In this document: one piece after another, positions 1-13,600 of the stretch | Layout: every line of letters starts with the position of its first letter | Numbering within the stretch: the first letter of the stretch is position 1 | Origin: Amblyornis subalaris | Lineage: Eukaryota > Chordata > Aves > Passeriformes > Ptilonorhynchidae | Assembly: GCA_018881555.1 (NCBI GenBank) | Contig: JACAXG010000053.1 | Coordinates: forward strand, 4,391,210-4,455,209 | DNA length: 64,000 nt | Direction of reading: 5' to 3' | Notes under the pieces: model-generated | Told to the model about the DNA's origin: nothing | What the model saw: the letters and a program-made list of their open reading frames with translations, nothing else | Databases searched by the model: none | Program-made: the position numbers and the translations under genes

Positions 1-2366
1 TATAGGAAAGAGGGGAGGGACAATAAGTGAAATGCCCTAGGCTACTGAGGAGTTATAGGAGAGGCAAGATGAGAAAGTGGGTATCTTTGGACATCATCTC
101 CACTGCTCAGCAAAAGGGGTTGTTCTTCACTCCACTGGAAGGTGGGCACAGACTATCACCGGTGAGCAATGGGGGAACATTCCCCTGCTTCTGGCTGCTC
201 TAAACAGGAGTGGTGGGCAATGGCACAGTGGATCCTTTGCCTCCTGGTCCCAGAGTCAGATAATAACATCCCCATGCATCACCTTTCTGCAAAGGAAGTA
301 TGGTTCAGTTACCAGCAGCTCAGGGCAGAGCTGACATCAATTAACTCTATATTAAACCCCTTTTTTTAGAAAAATTCTATGTTAAACATTAATACTGGGA
401 AATAAGTGAACTATTACACAAGAGCAGAACACAGTACAAGAGGACTTTATACACACAGGCAAGCTTGTGAACATAAAGTAAAATCCAGGCCCCACTGAAG
501 TCAGGAGGATCAAGATTTTATCTGCTTGGCTTTAATGAATTTAGTAATTTGTCCACAGATTCTTAGCCTGTAGAGGACACCATATGGTTCACCACTCTCG
601 TTATTAAAGCACAGGGACAAGGAAAATGATGGAGGACTTCCATTTCCTAGGATAGGTTAGTAATCATCGAATATTTCCATCCCCCTGTGACGAGGTGACA
701 TAAGTGCTTCACTAGCCATCCCTGCTAAACCACATATTTCTCCTTCAGCACTGCTCTCAGAACTGTTATGGCAGTATTTATACTCTGCCAGAACCACTTC
801 TCTGGGAGTAAAAAATGGTTATACAAGCAGACAGCACAGCAGCTCCATGTAACTGTGTGCTCCTCTTCACATGCACTCCCAAAGTTTCGTTATCACAGGC
901 TGCCTGTGGGGCATCTCTGGCAGGTTTCTGCTCTCGCATGAACGTGCTGGAGGCTCCAACCACCAAAGCAGAAGCTGTGCAGACAGAGCCTGGCTCTAAT
1001 TGGGCTTTCTAATTTTAAAGCCACACTACATTAGCACTGGTCAAATTCTTCAGGGCACTGAAATCGATCTCTGCAGTAAAGCTGCACCCACGGATGCTGC
1101 CCTGTGTGACCCTGTTTAAATTGGAGCACCACATAAAAGACAAACTGTTGTGATTGCTTTTATTCCGCTCTCTGCAACAGATATTCTTCAGCCTGGTGTG
1201 TTTGATAGGAGGGAAAAGCAGAATAATCCTTGACTGTCTTAACTGTGTCAGCAGAAGCCTCTGGTGCAGATCCAGCCACTCTGGTGAGAGTTCATGTTTG
1301 CTGGGAGAGTTTGGCTTGCTCATAAAATACAGATTTGCTTTCCTTAGGAGCACAAAGAGCAGAAATGGTGATGCAGCTACACACCCAAGAACAAACTGTG
1401 TTGTTCAAGTCGCTGCACCTGTATTACTATGCAAGTAGAGTCCTTCTAGGGCCAGCACAGCTTCCGACTGCCACACATGAGCTTTGAGAGACTTGAGCAA
1501 CTGCTTTAATCTGTTCACTTTAATGAGTGACAGACCCAGCTGTCACTCACTCCCAGTTGCAAAGGTTATTGCCCCCTTAGCAATGTGAGGTGAAGGAAAT
1601 GTCACCTCTTCTCTGGTGGCTCCAAATTATGGTCCACAACACTAGTTGAAGGCCTTAGTGTGAAGGATTGTGAATGGGAGCAGATCCCTTCAAAAAGGGG
1701 CAGTCAGTGCCTTGTTCCAAAATACCCTTGGTCCTTCTCAGTGACCATTTTTGTTATTACTGACATATTGCAAGGAGCAGAGCCTTCTGCTGATTCGCAG
1801 ATGAGACTCAGATTCCCTCCTGCTAGCTTTCCTGCTGAGCCCCATGATGTTTGGGAGCTAAACCCCATTAAGGATTGCAGAGGGATCCCCTGTCAACCAG
1901 AGAGACAGACATGCTCCCCCCCAGCTCCCCTCCATGCTGAGGTTGGCATGCTCTCATATCAAACAAAACCAGATCTTCTCAGGCTGAGGAAAGCACAGAG
2001 CCAAAGCTGTTTTCATTCAAGGCACATTTTCCACCCCCATTTCTTATTATATGGTGAGATGGAAGATGAAGAAAAAGATGCACTAATGCCACTGCTTTTT
2101 CTTTAAAAAGCTGCTGATCCTCCTCAGATAAGCAGTACCTCTGGTGGAATGAGTCATCCAGCATTTCCTACTCATTTCTTAAATTATCAATGGAGAGAAA
2201 GACAGAGATACTCAATCAAAGATGCTGAACTCATATCTGGAAGCTTCTAGGGATGCCTTTTGCCCTCGCTAAATGGTACAGAGGATTTGCTTTAGGAAGG
2301 CTGGAATAAATGTTTCTACACCATGGGCTAGAGATCTGAGAAGCAGCTGGTGCTGACCTAAACTAG
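1..2366. other. 5' intergenic DNA, no gene seen
   Basis: Mixed-composition, AT-leaning sequence. The open frames here are short, lack family motifs and are not flanked by convincing splice signals. In mammals OTC lies upstream of TSPAN7 in the same orientation, so the terminal OTC exons were looked for; no OTC-like peptide was recognised. No tRNA-like B-box, microsatellite or transposon end was seen. Confidence 0.6.
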
Positions 2367-2583
2367 ATCATAGAACCATAGAATATTCTGAGTTGGAAGG
2401 GACCCACATGGATCATCAAAATCCACCTCCTGGCCCTGCACAGGACAGCNCAAGAGTCACCCCATGTGCCCGAGAGCATTGTCCAAACACTTCTTGAGCT
2501 CTGTCAGCCTTGGTGCTGTGGCCACTGCCCTGGGGAGCCTGTTCCAGTGCCCAACCACCCTCTGGGGGAAGAACCTAATACCT
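2367..2583 (-). repeat. CR1 LINE 3'-end fragment (minus strand)
   Basis: The segment opens with two tandem octamers, catagaac and catagaat (2369-2384), the reverse complement of the ATTCTATG repeat that ends CR1 elements. It continues with the diagnostic gttggaagggaccc block, then text typical of one avian CR1 3' subfamily: an 'acacttcttgagctctgtcag' type stretch, a 'gggagcctgttccagtgccc' type stretch, and a 'ctgggggaagaacct' end near 2583. Only the 3' end remains, as is usual for 5'-truncated CR1 copies. No reverse transcriptase coding sequence is present. The upper boundary is approximate. The recognition is from remembered consensus; no alignment was run. Confidence 0.9.
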
Positions 2584-5500
2584 TTGGGTGCTTGTTTATG
2601 CTTGGACAAGGCTCACTCAGGAAGACACACTGCTGGAATACATCTATGGTGCTCCAGCCACTGGCTGGACCTCAGCTCATGAGACAAGTCCAGAGCCAGA
2701 CTCAAGTCTCACCCGTGAATGTCATATAGTATGGATGAGGGGTCCTGGCTGTCAGAAGACCATCCCTCAGCCTCCAAGTTCTGCCTCTGCTGCTCCTCCT
2801 CATGGGCTGATGTGAATAAAGCCTAAATGTGGTGGCATTCAACAGCCAGTTTGCTCCCTTCCCTTATGGCTCATCCTGCTCCTTTTCTCCCTTCGCTCTT
2901 ACCACTGTTTTCCTGCTCCTCTTCTCTCTTGCTCCCATCCAGCAAGCTGCTCGCTTTCCAAGGATAGCTTTGCCCTGCAGGTCAGAGCTGCTGCTAGCAG
3001 CTGTTTTGTTTCTTATTAGTGTTCAAGGAGTTCCCTCCCTGCCTCCTAGGTCTGCCTGCAATCCCTGCCATGACATATCTGTAAAATATGTGCACCTCCA
3101 GTCTAATGACACAAAGTAGATTTCAAGGCTATTGAACTAACAGGGTATCTTAGCAACAAATATTTATTTTAATAACAGTATTTCCAGCCATGTTAAACAA
3201 GCACCTACTTCAATTGTGAGAATGCCCTAGAACATTTTATTTTTTACCACAACCCATTTTCTGTTGGCTCATCCTCACTTTCAAGAGTTACTAAAGTCAA
3301 TGCCATTGTCCCAGAGAGGTTGTCCTCAGTGTCTTCCCAACAGTTTAGAACAACATCTGAAAGAAGCTCCTGCGAGCCACCCACACAGATTTGATGTGGG
3401 AGCTTTTCTCTTGCTGTCTGCTAGAAATTTCTGGTTGTTGCTTATGGTGATCTGCTCAGAGCAGTGTTGTTGGACCTATTTCTTGCATTGTCTGTTTGCT
3501 GCACACCCAAAGACTGCAACACTCCAGCTACGTCCCCAGCAGTGACAACCGGGCTGATGCCTGCTCCTGTCACGGCCGATCCTTGACTGACCTCCTCTCC
3601 TTGAAGCTGTCAGGAAGCAACAGGTGACATCTCAGCAAACATTCCTGCTACCACTCGTTCATGCTGCTCACTCAGCTTGCCATGAGGCTTTACCATCCAC
3701 TTCCTCTGGCCCTTATTAGGATTCTGGGAAGGATTTTTCTTTAAAAAGAAATTTCCTCTTGAAAATTAGCTGTAGTGGAAACATTCACGTGTCAGAAATA
3801 ATGGCTAACATAACCACCTAGCTTTACTGTTTTATTGTCATTGTACATTTTGCAATTACCTTTTTCTCTCCCCTGCTAGCTAAACCAAGAGACTGACTGT
3901 GACATCAAACCATAATTTGTATGGTCACCGTTATAAATTTATGAAAGCAAGTAATAGTTTGTCTTATGGAATAAAATAACACAGCATGAAATTAGAGTAG
4001 CTTATCTTCATATTCCTTGGGCAGCACATTGTTTCTCTCTGATGGGTTGAAAGCTCTATCTTTTGATAAATTCACTAGTATCTGCCTTTGTACTCTCTAT
4101 GTGAGATATTTTAGTGGGAGAAACATCCAGAAACATTTTTCTCAGCATATCCCTATAGAGGATAAATCCAGCCCTTCTTGTCCCCAGCACTCATTGGGTT
4201 CAGTTTTGTTTCAGGAAGGGAATACAATGGTTACGAGAAGGAGCAGCCTCTCCTAGTGCATATCTACCTGGGAATTGTCCAGCAACACGTTCTCCAGCTC
4301 TCCCTGTTTTTCCCCATATTGCCTCCTGTTAATGTGTGTGTCACCAGCAGTGAATCAAGTGATGTCTGAGCAGTTCTGCTCCAGGGATTCAGCATGGTCC
4401 AGTCCAGGACAGGGGGCACTTGCCTGGCTCCCAGGCACAGCTGCTGGCTCCTCACTGCATTGCTCCTGTTCCAGGCTGATTTTAGTCCAAGCATCTTCTC
4501 CCTTCCCCTTGCCACTCTCTTCCCTCAGTTACAAATGAGTGTTTGTATACAGCTCAAGGAGAAACACCTTTCACAGTTTCACAAAAATAAATGTTGTCAG
4601 TCTGCCACTGAGTTAGTCAGGAAGTTCTGATGNGGACAAAAGCTGTCCTAACGCTGCCATCATGCAGTATTCAGCAATCCCACCCGTGCTAGAGGGTGGA
4701 TCTGCTATCCCACAAACTGTGTGCGTGGACAAGGGAACTGGTAATGACACCCATCACCCTGAAACAGCCACGAGACTTTAAAAAATATTGTGGCAAGATT
4801 CACTGTTTGCACCTGGATTGCTGAGCACTACTTATATTGAAAGAGGAATATTGCTCACCTCTCTCATTCTTGCTTGGTAAGAGTCTAAGTCAAAACCAAA
4901 CACGTGGTGAGACCTGTGCTGCTCCCCAGAGGAGTGAAAAGAGAGTTTTGGGTAGGATGCCAGATACTTCTGGTCTGAAAGCAAACAACTCTTTTAGCAT
5001 AACTTCATTAATGACAAGGACTGAAAGTGACAGCCTCATCATTTGATTTGATTGCTTATTGTGTTAATTTGGTACGGAAGCACTTTGAAGCTATTAATCT
5101 ATTGATTCATTTTTACTTGAGAACATAATTTGATTACTGTATTTTTGCATTTTTATTAGCTTTGTAAATAAACTAAGTAGCATGCTTGCTTTCAATTTAT
5201 GTTTGCCCTATTATTCAGTTTGATAAATTCTATAGAAAAGGCCACCGAGCTGGTTAGGTTAGACCATTCCAAAGGCAAGCCTATTCATGTGGCTCTTCTT
5301 CCACACCATCCATATACAGCATATGCAGCTGTGCTCCNTGTCCAGCAGCACCACCCACTCCCCTATTCATAAAGCACAGCTGGTTCCTCCAAATGCATCA
5401 CAGCCCTGTTTTCTGATGTGTGANCCACGTTTTTTGCAGCTGCACTAACCAACCTTTGCCAATGTCCCTCTAAGCCAGTACCAGCTCCAAAACACACTCC

Positions 5501-8500
5501 AGTTTTTCTAGGTGGAGCTCTTCTCCCCATTCACCCAGAGTGGCTGCTCATCTATATGCACATACAGCCCTATAAATTAGGGCAACCTGAATTCATGAAA
5601 CCAGGCAAGCTGCTGGTGTTTTGGGCTGTTTTTAGCACTGCTGCACAGCTGAAGCAGGAAAAATGGATGCAGGCAAGGCATCTAACTTGCTGCTCTCCAA
5701 ACAGAAAGCACTTTTCACCATTGCCAAGATGTTCATTTCCAATCTCAGATTCTAAAAGAATCTGACACCTGTTGTAAGGCAACACCTCTTGGGATAAATT
5801 TGCTTTTTATGGGTCTCAAAAGAGGAGATGGCATGTAAGCCATAGTGTTGAGTGTTGCTTCATAAACTGGCCTAAATTTAGGGTTTGTTATTTACAGCTA
5901 GAGCAGCAATGCATTTCAAAGCACTGCTTGGATTGTAGCTAGGAAATCGAAGATGAGAGATCTGACCTTTAAAAATGTGACCTCTTTGTCTAATGAATGT
6001 ATAGCCACCTCCTCTATCTCCCTGCTATGAAGGCCNACCTTCACCCTCCAGGCTTTGCAACATCATCACCCTCAGTGTTGCCTGGTAGAATGAAACATGC
6101 TTCCCTCTGGAGACTATCAGCGTTTTTTGATCATAGACACTGACAGTGAGTCATCAATTAGATAATCAGTTAANTATAAAGCTGGAAATTAGCTGGGAAA
6201 ACGATGGAGAAGGATCCCATCAAATATTTGTGCCTAAGCACACAGAGATCCTGCTCAGCCAGGCTTAAATCCCTTTGTGTTTCAGCAAACGTTTGAATTG
6301 CCACTGTTCGTTCACAGGGAAATGTGGAGAGGGACNGTTCATCAGTGCTTGCACACACACAAATCCATGCTGCACGAATTGGTGCCAGCATGGTTTAACC
6401 CTCACTAGGTGGGCTAGGGGTGTTTGGGAGAGTGTGAGGAAGCACGGGGAGATTAGGGAACAAAGCAGACAACACTTTTAGTCCAGACTCACATGATGGA
6501 TGCCTGGTGGTAGTGAGGAAGAGGAGGAATCCTTGAGATGTGCTGAAGTCCTTGACCAGAGACAAGCTGTTTGTGGTCCATCCCAGGAGCACAGAATGAG
6601 GTGCCTGGGCAGGAGCTGGATGCAAAGGTGCAGCTAAGCACAAACTCCTTATGTGCACTGCCCCGCTCTAGCTCCGACCTTAAAGATCACTGAAATGGAC
6701 TTGTTTGGTTGGGAGAGGGAGACACTGATAACTATCTAGTACATGGTTCAAAATCTGACTCTTGTCTGGATGAAATGGACAGCTACCAGCTTTGTTGTCC
6801 AGAGATAAGCGTGGAAAGAGAATTGGGCATCTTGGCAAGGTTTCTGCTGGAGCTGAATTCAAGCTGCAAACTAATACATCATTNACAGCTCTTCAATCCT
6901 TATTACCCTCTTTGCTATCTTGAATCAAAGTCCTCTGTCTTCTGGAGTTCAGTTCTTATTTTAACTGAGACATTTTCTTGAAGAGCAATGCTCCAATTTA
7001 GGGCCAGGCAATAAATTAACAAAAAGATAGGTATAAATCACCACTCGTGACTTGGAATAGCTCTGCAATTATTCGGGTCTGTAAGGCTTAGCTGATGGTT
7101 CTAATGTAATATTCTGCCATGAGATTTAATTTGCCTCATACGAGNCATTTAGTAACCTAAGCACAGATGTAGAACTGAAAAATATCTACTAAACCACTGT
7201 GTCCAGAAACAATGGGGTGGATTTGCCCATCACTGGATATTATGGCAACACTGAGCAGATGATTTTGGATAGATAGCCTCAGTTGNAAACCCTATTTAAT
7301 TACATGTTTGCTATTCTCTTATTGTATCTGTCTTCCATTGAGCCATGTGCATCATGAGCTCTCTCACATGAGATTTCTGGGAACAAACAACTAATTCACA
7401 TTAAGTGGTGTTCTTAGTCATCTGCCTGTTATGTTCCTATGTGGACAAAAATGCCACGCCACAGCCTTTTTCTGTGGATTTGAACTGGCTCATCATNACT
7501 CCAGGACCTTATGACTGACGTATAAGATACCACTGAGGTCACAAAAAACACAGTAGGATATGGCCACAATTACCATATGTCCAGTTATTTTAATTGTCCA
7601 TGACATTCCAAACACACCTCCATGCACTGTCGTTTGTGTGTGTCAGAAACGATACTGCACTTTTCACACGGTAATGGCAATTAGCAGTGGTTGGTGGTTA
7701 CTTTAGGCAGCANTGTGTGTTAGGTAAGCCCTCAGTTTTCTTCCCAGCAGATGTCATGGTGGACTTGAGTCTGATATGCCTCTTGGTCACAAGGTCNTTG
7801 ACTATAAAACTGGTTAAAACTGGCTTCAGCCCAAAGCAACTTGTCATAAAAAAGCTCTTTCAATCAAAATCAATGGGAAAGCACCTACTGGTTAAAGAGA
7901 AAAATGTAAATGGAATTGAAAAGAAAAAGCTAAGAGGGGAGGGTATTCAGTCAAGACCTGACACTTTCTGTGCCTGATCTGTGCTTCTCTTCGTCACCTT
8001 TCTGTGGATGGGAAAAAGTGATGCACTTCCTGATGTATCACCTGCCTGTTACCCAGGGAGATAAAATTCCTCAGTAAAAAAATGAAATGCAAGGCTGTAT
8101 GCTTTCAGAACTAAGCCTCACTTTTTAAATTCAAACTCCTCACATCTTCAGGCAAAATAGCACACAGCATTTAATCTATAGACTTCTTATTCCCATGTTT
8201 TGAATTAATATTAACCATGAACAATTCTACTGGAAGAAAAGAGTGAATGCCAGTGTTGCAGAACACACTCCTGGATGTGTAGAGATTCCAGAAGAGACTA
8301 TCAGCATTTCCCTTTCTTGTTTTACTGTGCCCAGCTAGAGGAAACTCCCCAAAACTCAAATAAGACTGGCACCATATGGCCCTAAACTTCCCTTGTCATC
8401 TACCTTCCAGACTTAATTTCTCTCTGCCCTCTTTCTACTGCNCTTTAGAGTAAAACAGGGCTTTAATAAGTGTTGATTACAAAATGCCCTGATCCCATCC

Positions 8501-10608
8501 TGCTTAGATTGCATGAATGGCCTATTGCTAGACTGTTCTGAACTTGACCCTCGTTCTGCATCCAAATTCAATGATACAGCCATTCATCAGCTTGATTTTG
8601 GCAGTGTTATACATGCCCTCTNAAACATTATTTTTGGCAGGCTCTCAAAGCACGAGTGACTTTCAGCATACAAATCTCATTTGCTGCATCGTCTCCTTCA
8701 TGATCCTTGATCAGCAGGAGCTCAGGACCTCGGCTGACTAGCACAAAACCAGAAATAGTGTGTTTGTCGGTGCAAGTCTGAATAACAATTAATATGTAAC
8801 CTCAGTGACAACAGTTGGTATGTGCTCTCTGACTGCTTTTCTCAACCTGTGCTCACGTGAGCTGGTCAGCAGGAGGAAGGTGCCCAAGAAGCACTTGCAT
8901 CTGGTCCCTAAATTAAGCAAATGTTGCTGGAAGTTGAATTGCCCCACCAAGGACTGTCCAGAGATAACTGTGAAGAGCAGGCCCCTGAATCAGGGCATTT
9001 TTCTGGCTAGAGAAGCAGTAGTGATGACTGTGTTTTTCCGTAAGCTTTGGAAAATTTTAGATGCATTTCTATTATTTTTGATGGCCTAGAGTTGGATGTT
9101 AGTTACTCCTGTGCTACCAGTGGGAAAATGGCAGCACAGAACAGGCCTGGGGCTGTCCCTGCCACTCAGATTTTCTACTTGGAGGACCAGTTCTCAGGCT
9201 TTCCCTAAGATTGCTGGATCTCCCCTCTTTAAGTCCTCAAATCCTCCAGCGAAAAGTGCAAGGTGCCCTGCCATCCTTGTGTGCCAGGGGTGAGTGTCCC
9301 TGCAGCAGTTCTTTGGGAAAGCAGGAGGAAGTATTAGATTGCTGCAGTGCTTTACATAACCCAGCAACTGAATATCCATAGGCAAAGGCATCTGGTCCCC
9401 CTGTAATTGAAGAAAAGTTGTGGGCATCTGCTCAAGTACACTAAAGAAAAAGCGACACCACTGCACCCCAAACACCCTTCTCCAGAAACCCCTGGAGGGA
9501 AAAAAACTGGAGGAGCTGCCTGGACACTGGCACTGTCCTTTACTCCCTCAGAGGGAATCCTCAGGACGAGAAGTGATTCAGCAGAAGACGATGCAGTGCA
9601 GAAGGGATTTGCTGGCAGAGGCCCCATCGCAGGTCTGCTGTCGCTGCTGCACAGCACCTCTTTCACTGAGAACCAGCGAAGCCAAAACCTCTGCCTCTCA
9701 GGGAAGGGAGGTACTAAACATGGTGCCATCTAGCATTGTTTTCTGTAGATAATACCCTAACCTAGCAAGCAGGAGTCAGCCTTCCTATCAGTACCCCACA
9801 GCTTTGTGGTTTCAGCCATGCTCACTGGAGTCTTCGTGCTCCTCTGCGCTCTGAGAGCTGAACCCAGCCCTCGCCAGAGCAGGTCTTTGTGCCCTTTTAA
9901 CNACAGAAGAAACAAGCACTCAGACTGCCAGTGTGATTCTTCACCGAGTTGTGCATTTTTCATGCTACTAAACAACCGTAGCAAAATCTGCACTTTAAGC
10001 CAGTAAATTCTGTTTTGTGATGATGAGGGATCAGGTTCAGTAAAACATATCTGCAAATTAAACAANTGAAACAGAGCAAACAGCTCTGCCCTATCAAGGT
10101 AATTTATATCCTGTTAACCAGAAAAAAAAAACCCCAACATGCACAAGAGACATCTGGAAGGGAAAATTAACTAAAACCAGACTAACAACGTAAACAAGAG
10201 AGAAATACAGCCTCCAGAGCTGTGTAGCTGAGCCTGATATATATCACAAAATAGATTGCTTGGGGTTTTTGGTTTTAAAAGAACACAACAAATCAGGGAG
10301 GAAATTTTCCATTTAAAGCCATAACTTCTCAATTCAGAGATTTGTGAGGGCATAAAAGACACAAGCACAGAGGAAAAAAATCCTCTGCCAACAGCTCTAC
10401 ATGCATGTTGGTCCCAGAACTAATTGAATAACAATAACCATTATTTGAGAATCATTTTACATACTATTATTTACATAATATTATTTACAATCTGGTGTAT
10501 GACCACCTGCAGATTTAACTGAATTAAAAAAAATACATATGAACACATACACACATAAATTTGGAAAAAATAGTTTTAATTTTAATTTTTAAAATGCCAG
10601 TGAAGCAA
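2584..10608. other. 5' intergenic DNA, no gene seen
   Basis: No supported exon, RNA gene or transposon. Open frames are at most about 125 codons and resemble no family I know. The stretch around 5060-5230 is distinctly AT-rich, with several ATTAAT, TTGATT and ATTA cores such as homeodomain proteins bind. It is a possible but unproven regulatory element. The rest is unremarkable single-copy-looking sequence with about 16 isolated Ns. Confidence 0.55.
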
Positions 10609-10644
10609 GCACATTCTCCCCCTGTTGCACATTCTCCCCCTGTT
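10609..10644. repeat. Perfect 18-bp tandem duplication
   Basis: The unit gcacattctccccctgtt occurs twice in a row with no mismatch (10609-10626 and 10627-10644), followed by a partial third start, gca. Perfect identity suggests a recent replication-slippage event, so the locus may vary in length between individuals. It lies in non-coding sequence. Confidence 0.95.
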
Positions 10645-13600
10645 GCAAACTGAGGGCATTTGCTCTGGTTGTGAAGGAGTTTCTGGATTTGGTGCATTTC
10701 CTGTAAATGTGTGAGAAAGGCTGTACATGCTCCTAGCTGAAGAAAATCTGGGTAGGTTTTCACCTCATCACTGACCTTGACTATTCTCTTGCCTATCTCG
10801 CTNTGAAATCTTCATCCAAACTGCAGTGGGATCTGCCATCTGTTTGATTCCCCTGCAGATCTGGGCAGAGCAGTTCTATGGTCTGCTTTCATGCCTATAA
10901 CAGAATTTTTATAAAGGTGGCAAATGCTACTGCTTAAAAAACTGGAAGGATGTTGGCTTATTTTTATTTTCAGTATCGGTGAGAGTATCTTTAAGGGGCT
11001 TTTATTTACTCATATTACCCTCCAAACCCCACCAAAACAAACATTTGCTAAAATAATGGCAAGCTAAGCAAAGCAGAAAGGATCAGGTTCTGAATTATAT
11101 ACCATTAGATCTTAAACAATACTGCCTGCCAAATTCAGAGCCCACAACATTTTTAAGTACACAAGTAAATTTCAAATACCAGGCTAGTTTTGCAGTGCTG
11201 ACAGACTAAAATGCTCTCCTGCTTTACTGAGAAGTTGACCCAGTTTGACAGACAAATCTTCAGAAAAAAGCAAATGGAGAACTTCGTATTTTATTGGAGA
11301 CTACTTTACCAACTACAGCAAAGCTCTGAAGGTCAGCANTAAATACCAAATCCTGCATCAAAACGTGTCCCAGAAAGCTGTACCTGGTTCTTTTATTCCT
11401 GCATGGAAATGGTGAAGTCTTTCCCTATGGTACCACTTCCATGGTGCACCCACCCCGTGTCTTTATTGTCCTGCTGCTGCACAGAAATAACACCATGTCA
11501 GTAATTCATAAGTATTGTAGAGGCCCTTGCTGTGCTNCTGAATTCACCAGAACCTAGTAAAAGGCAGCAGGTAATTTAGTTTGGTTTTGTGTGACTTGTG
11601 CAGTCCTTACAGCTCCTTTACTTACGTACATTGCGGAGGCTGGGCTGGGGCCTGGAGGAGACTGCAAAATNCAAGGTGGAAGGAAAACACTGAAGTGGAA
11701 AAAAAGAAGAGTAAGAGAGACTTCATTTTCTAAATCCTGTAGGTTCTCAGGCACCAAAGTGATGAATAAGGGACTTGCTGAGCTCTTCTTCCCCACAGNG
11801 GACATTCCATGCAAGTGTTGCTGGGACGCCTGCAGTGACTCCCGGGGACGGAAGGCACGCTTTGTACNCCTCATCCATGAGGCCAGCATGACTGCAGGAA
11901 GACATGGGATGTTCTGGTACTCATCTGTGACACCAGGTCAGAAGCCCCAGAAAGAGCTGGACAACACAGGGGGTTCTTCAGAGATCGTTTCCACAGTGTG
12001 TTGTAGTGCTGATGATTGTGCAGCCCCTTTCTTATGTTTTCTTTTGCTATAAGAAATTGAGTATTGAACACAAGTGACTTTACATCATTAAAAAATATTT
12101 CAAATGAGTCAATAAACCATTTATCTCAGCTCCTAATACAGCTTATGGTATTTTTATGGTATATTGTATGTATATTTATGGTGGTTGTCCAGCAAAAGGA
12201 GAAAGGTTAACAAACACATACAATTCAGGACAAACATGGAACTCACACATTTCAAAGGCAATAAACCGATACAAAATTTTATCAGCCCCCACTACACACG
12301 CTTAGAAAGCAAAGCCCTAGCTGATCCCATGTTGATTAAAAATCTGTGTATGCCCAGTCTGAGGCTGGATGCGGCAGGCCCAGTGTGACAGGCCAGAGCT
12401 GCAGGCAGCCTTGGTGCCTCATGTGCCAGTGACAGTGGCACCGGGGCCTGCCCGCCCTGCTCTGTGCCAGGGACAATGGCACAGGGACACGACCTCATCT
12501 CCTTGCCCAGGCTGCTGACACCACCATTGGTTTCACCTGCAGCTGACACAGCAGGGGCCTAGGAGAGACTGTCAGGCAAAGAGGAGGGTGGCGATGGTGT
12601 CCAAAAGCAGTAAAAAGGGGAAGATGCCTATTGGGAGTATCCATCTTGGGGGCAGGATATCAGAAAATGAAGCGGGAGAGGCATCCCCGGGAGCTGCAGG
12701 GAGAGGGAGGAGGTATTTCTGTGCTACCCACCAGTGCCCATAACGAGGGGGGGGGCATGAAGCGAAATGTCCTGGTGCCTTCCCTGTGCACCTCCCTTGC
12801 CCTTCTGCTCCCGGCTCCCTTTGCCTTGGGCTCGTCCTTTTGCTCCTGCTGCTTGAGCATATGGTGCTTTGTTCCCAGTGCCAGGGAGGCTTTGTGAACA
12901 AGCTGCCTGTGCTTCTTGCGTTCCTTGACCTGAGTCCATCTCGGGTGGGTGGCCAGCCTGGAGCACGGGCACGGCCACAGGCACGGCTGCGATGTGGCTG
13001 CAGCGCACGGGTAGAGTGCTCAGCTTAAAAACACCTCCAGAGAGGAGGGCAGCCATTCCATCCTCTCCAAGGCTTCTCACAGCTTTTTCTCAAACGTTTG
13101 ATTCAAGATGTGACAGCTCCATCCCCCATTTAAGCTGGCCCTGAGCCCAAGCAGTCAAGACCCCAGGAAGGGTCGGAGGGTGTGCTGGGGGTCTGACAGG
13201 CAGTGTTTGGCAGAGAGACACAAATTGAGACCACAACTGTTTGCTGCTCCTCTGCTGAGGAGAACAGAGCTCCTCAACCAATGGCTTAGGAAATTGCTGC
13301 ATGGTTCTGGAGGAAACCAGGCTGCTCGCTGAGGGAGCCTGAGAGGGACAAGCAGTGGGTGTCTCCAGGGAACAGATTGCTCCTCCAGAAGGAAGGGATG
13401 TGGGCACAAAGCACGAAAATCATCCACAAGGAAAGAAGAGTTGCTCTTGTCCTTCTCCCAGCTCATCCAAGGAATAAGCAGTGTCTGAGCAGTTAACGTC
13501 TGCTCCATTCCCCAGCATCATGGGGAAGGAGTCTGCTCCAGAAGGAGCAGCTGGGCCTCTAAGCTAGAGCTAGATCTTTGATGTNCTCATGTGACAGATA

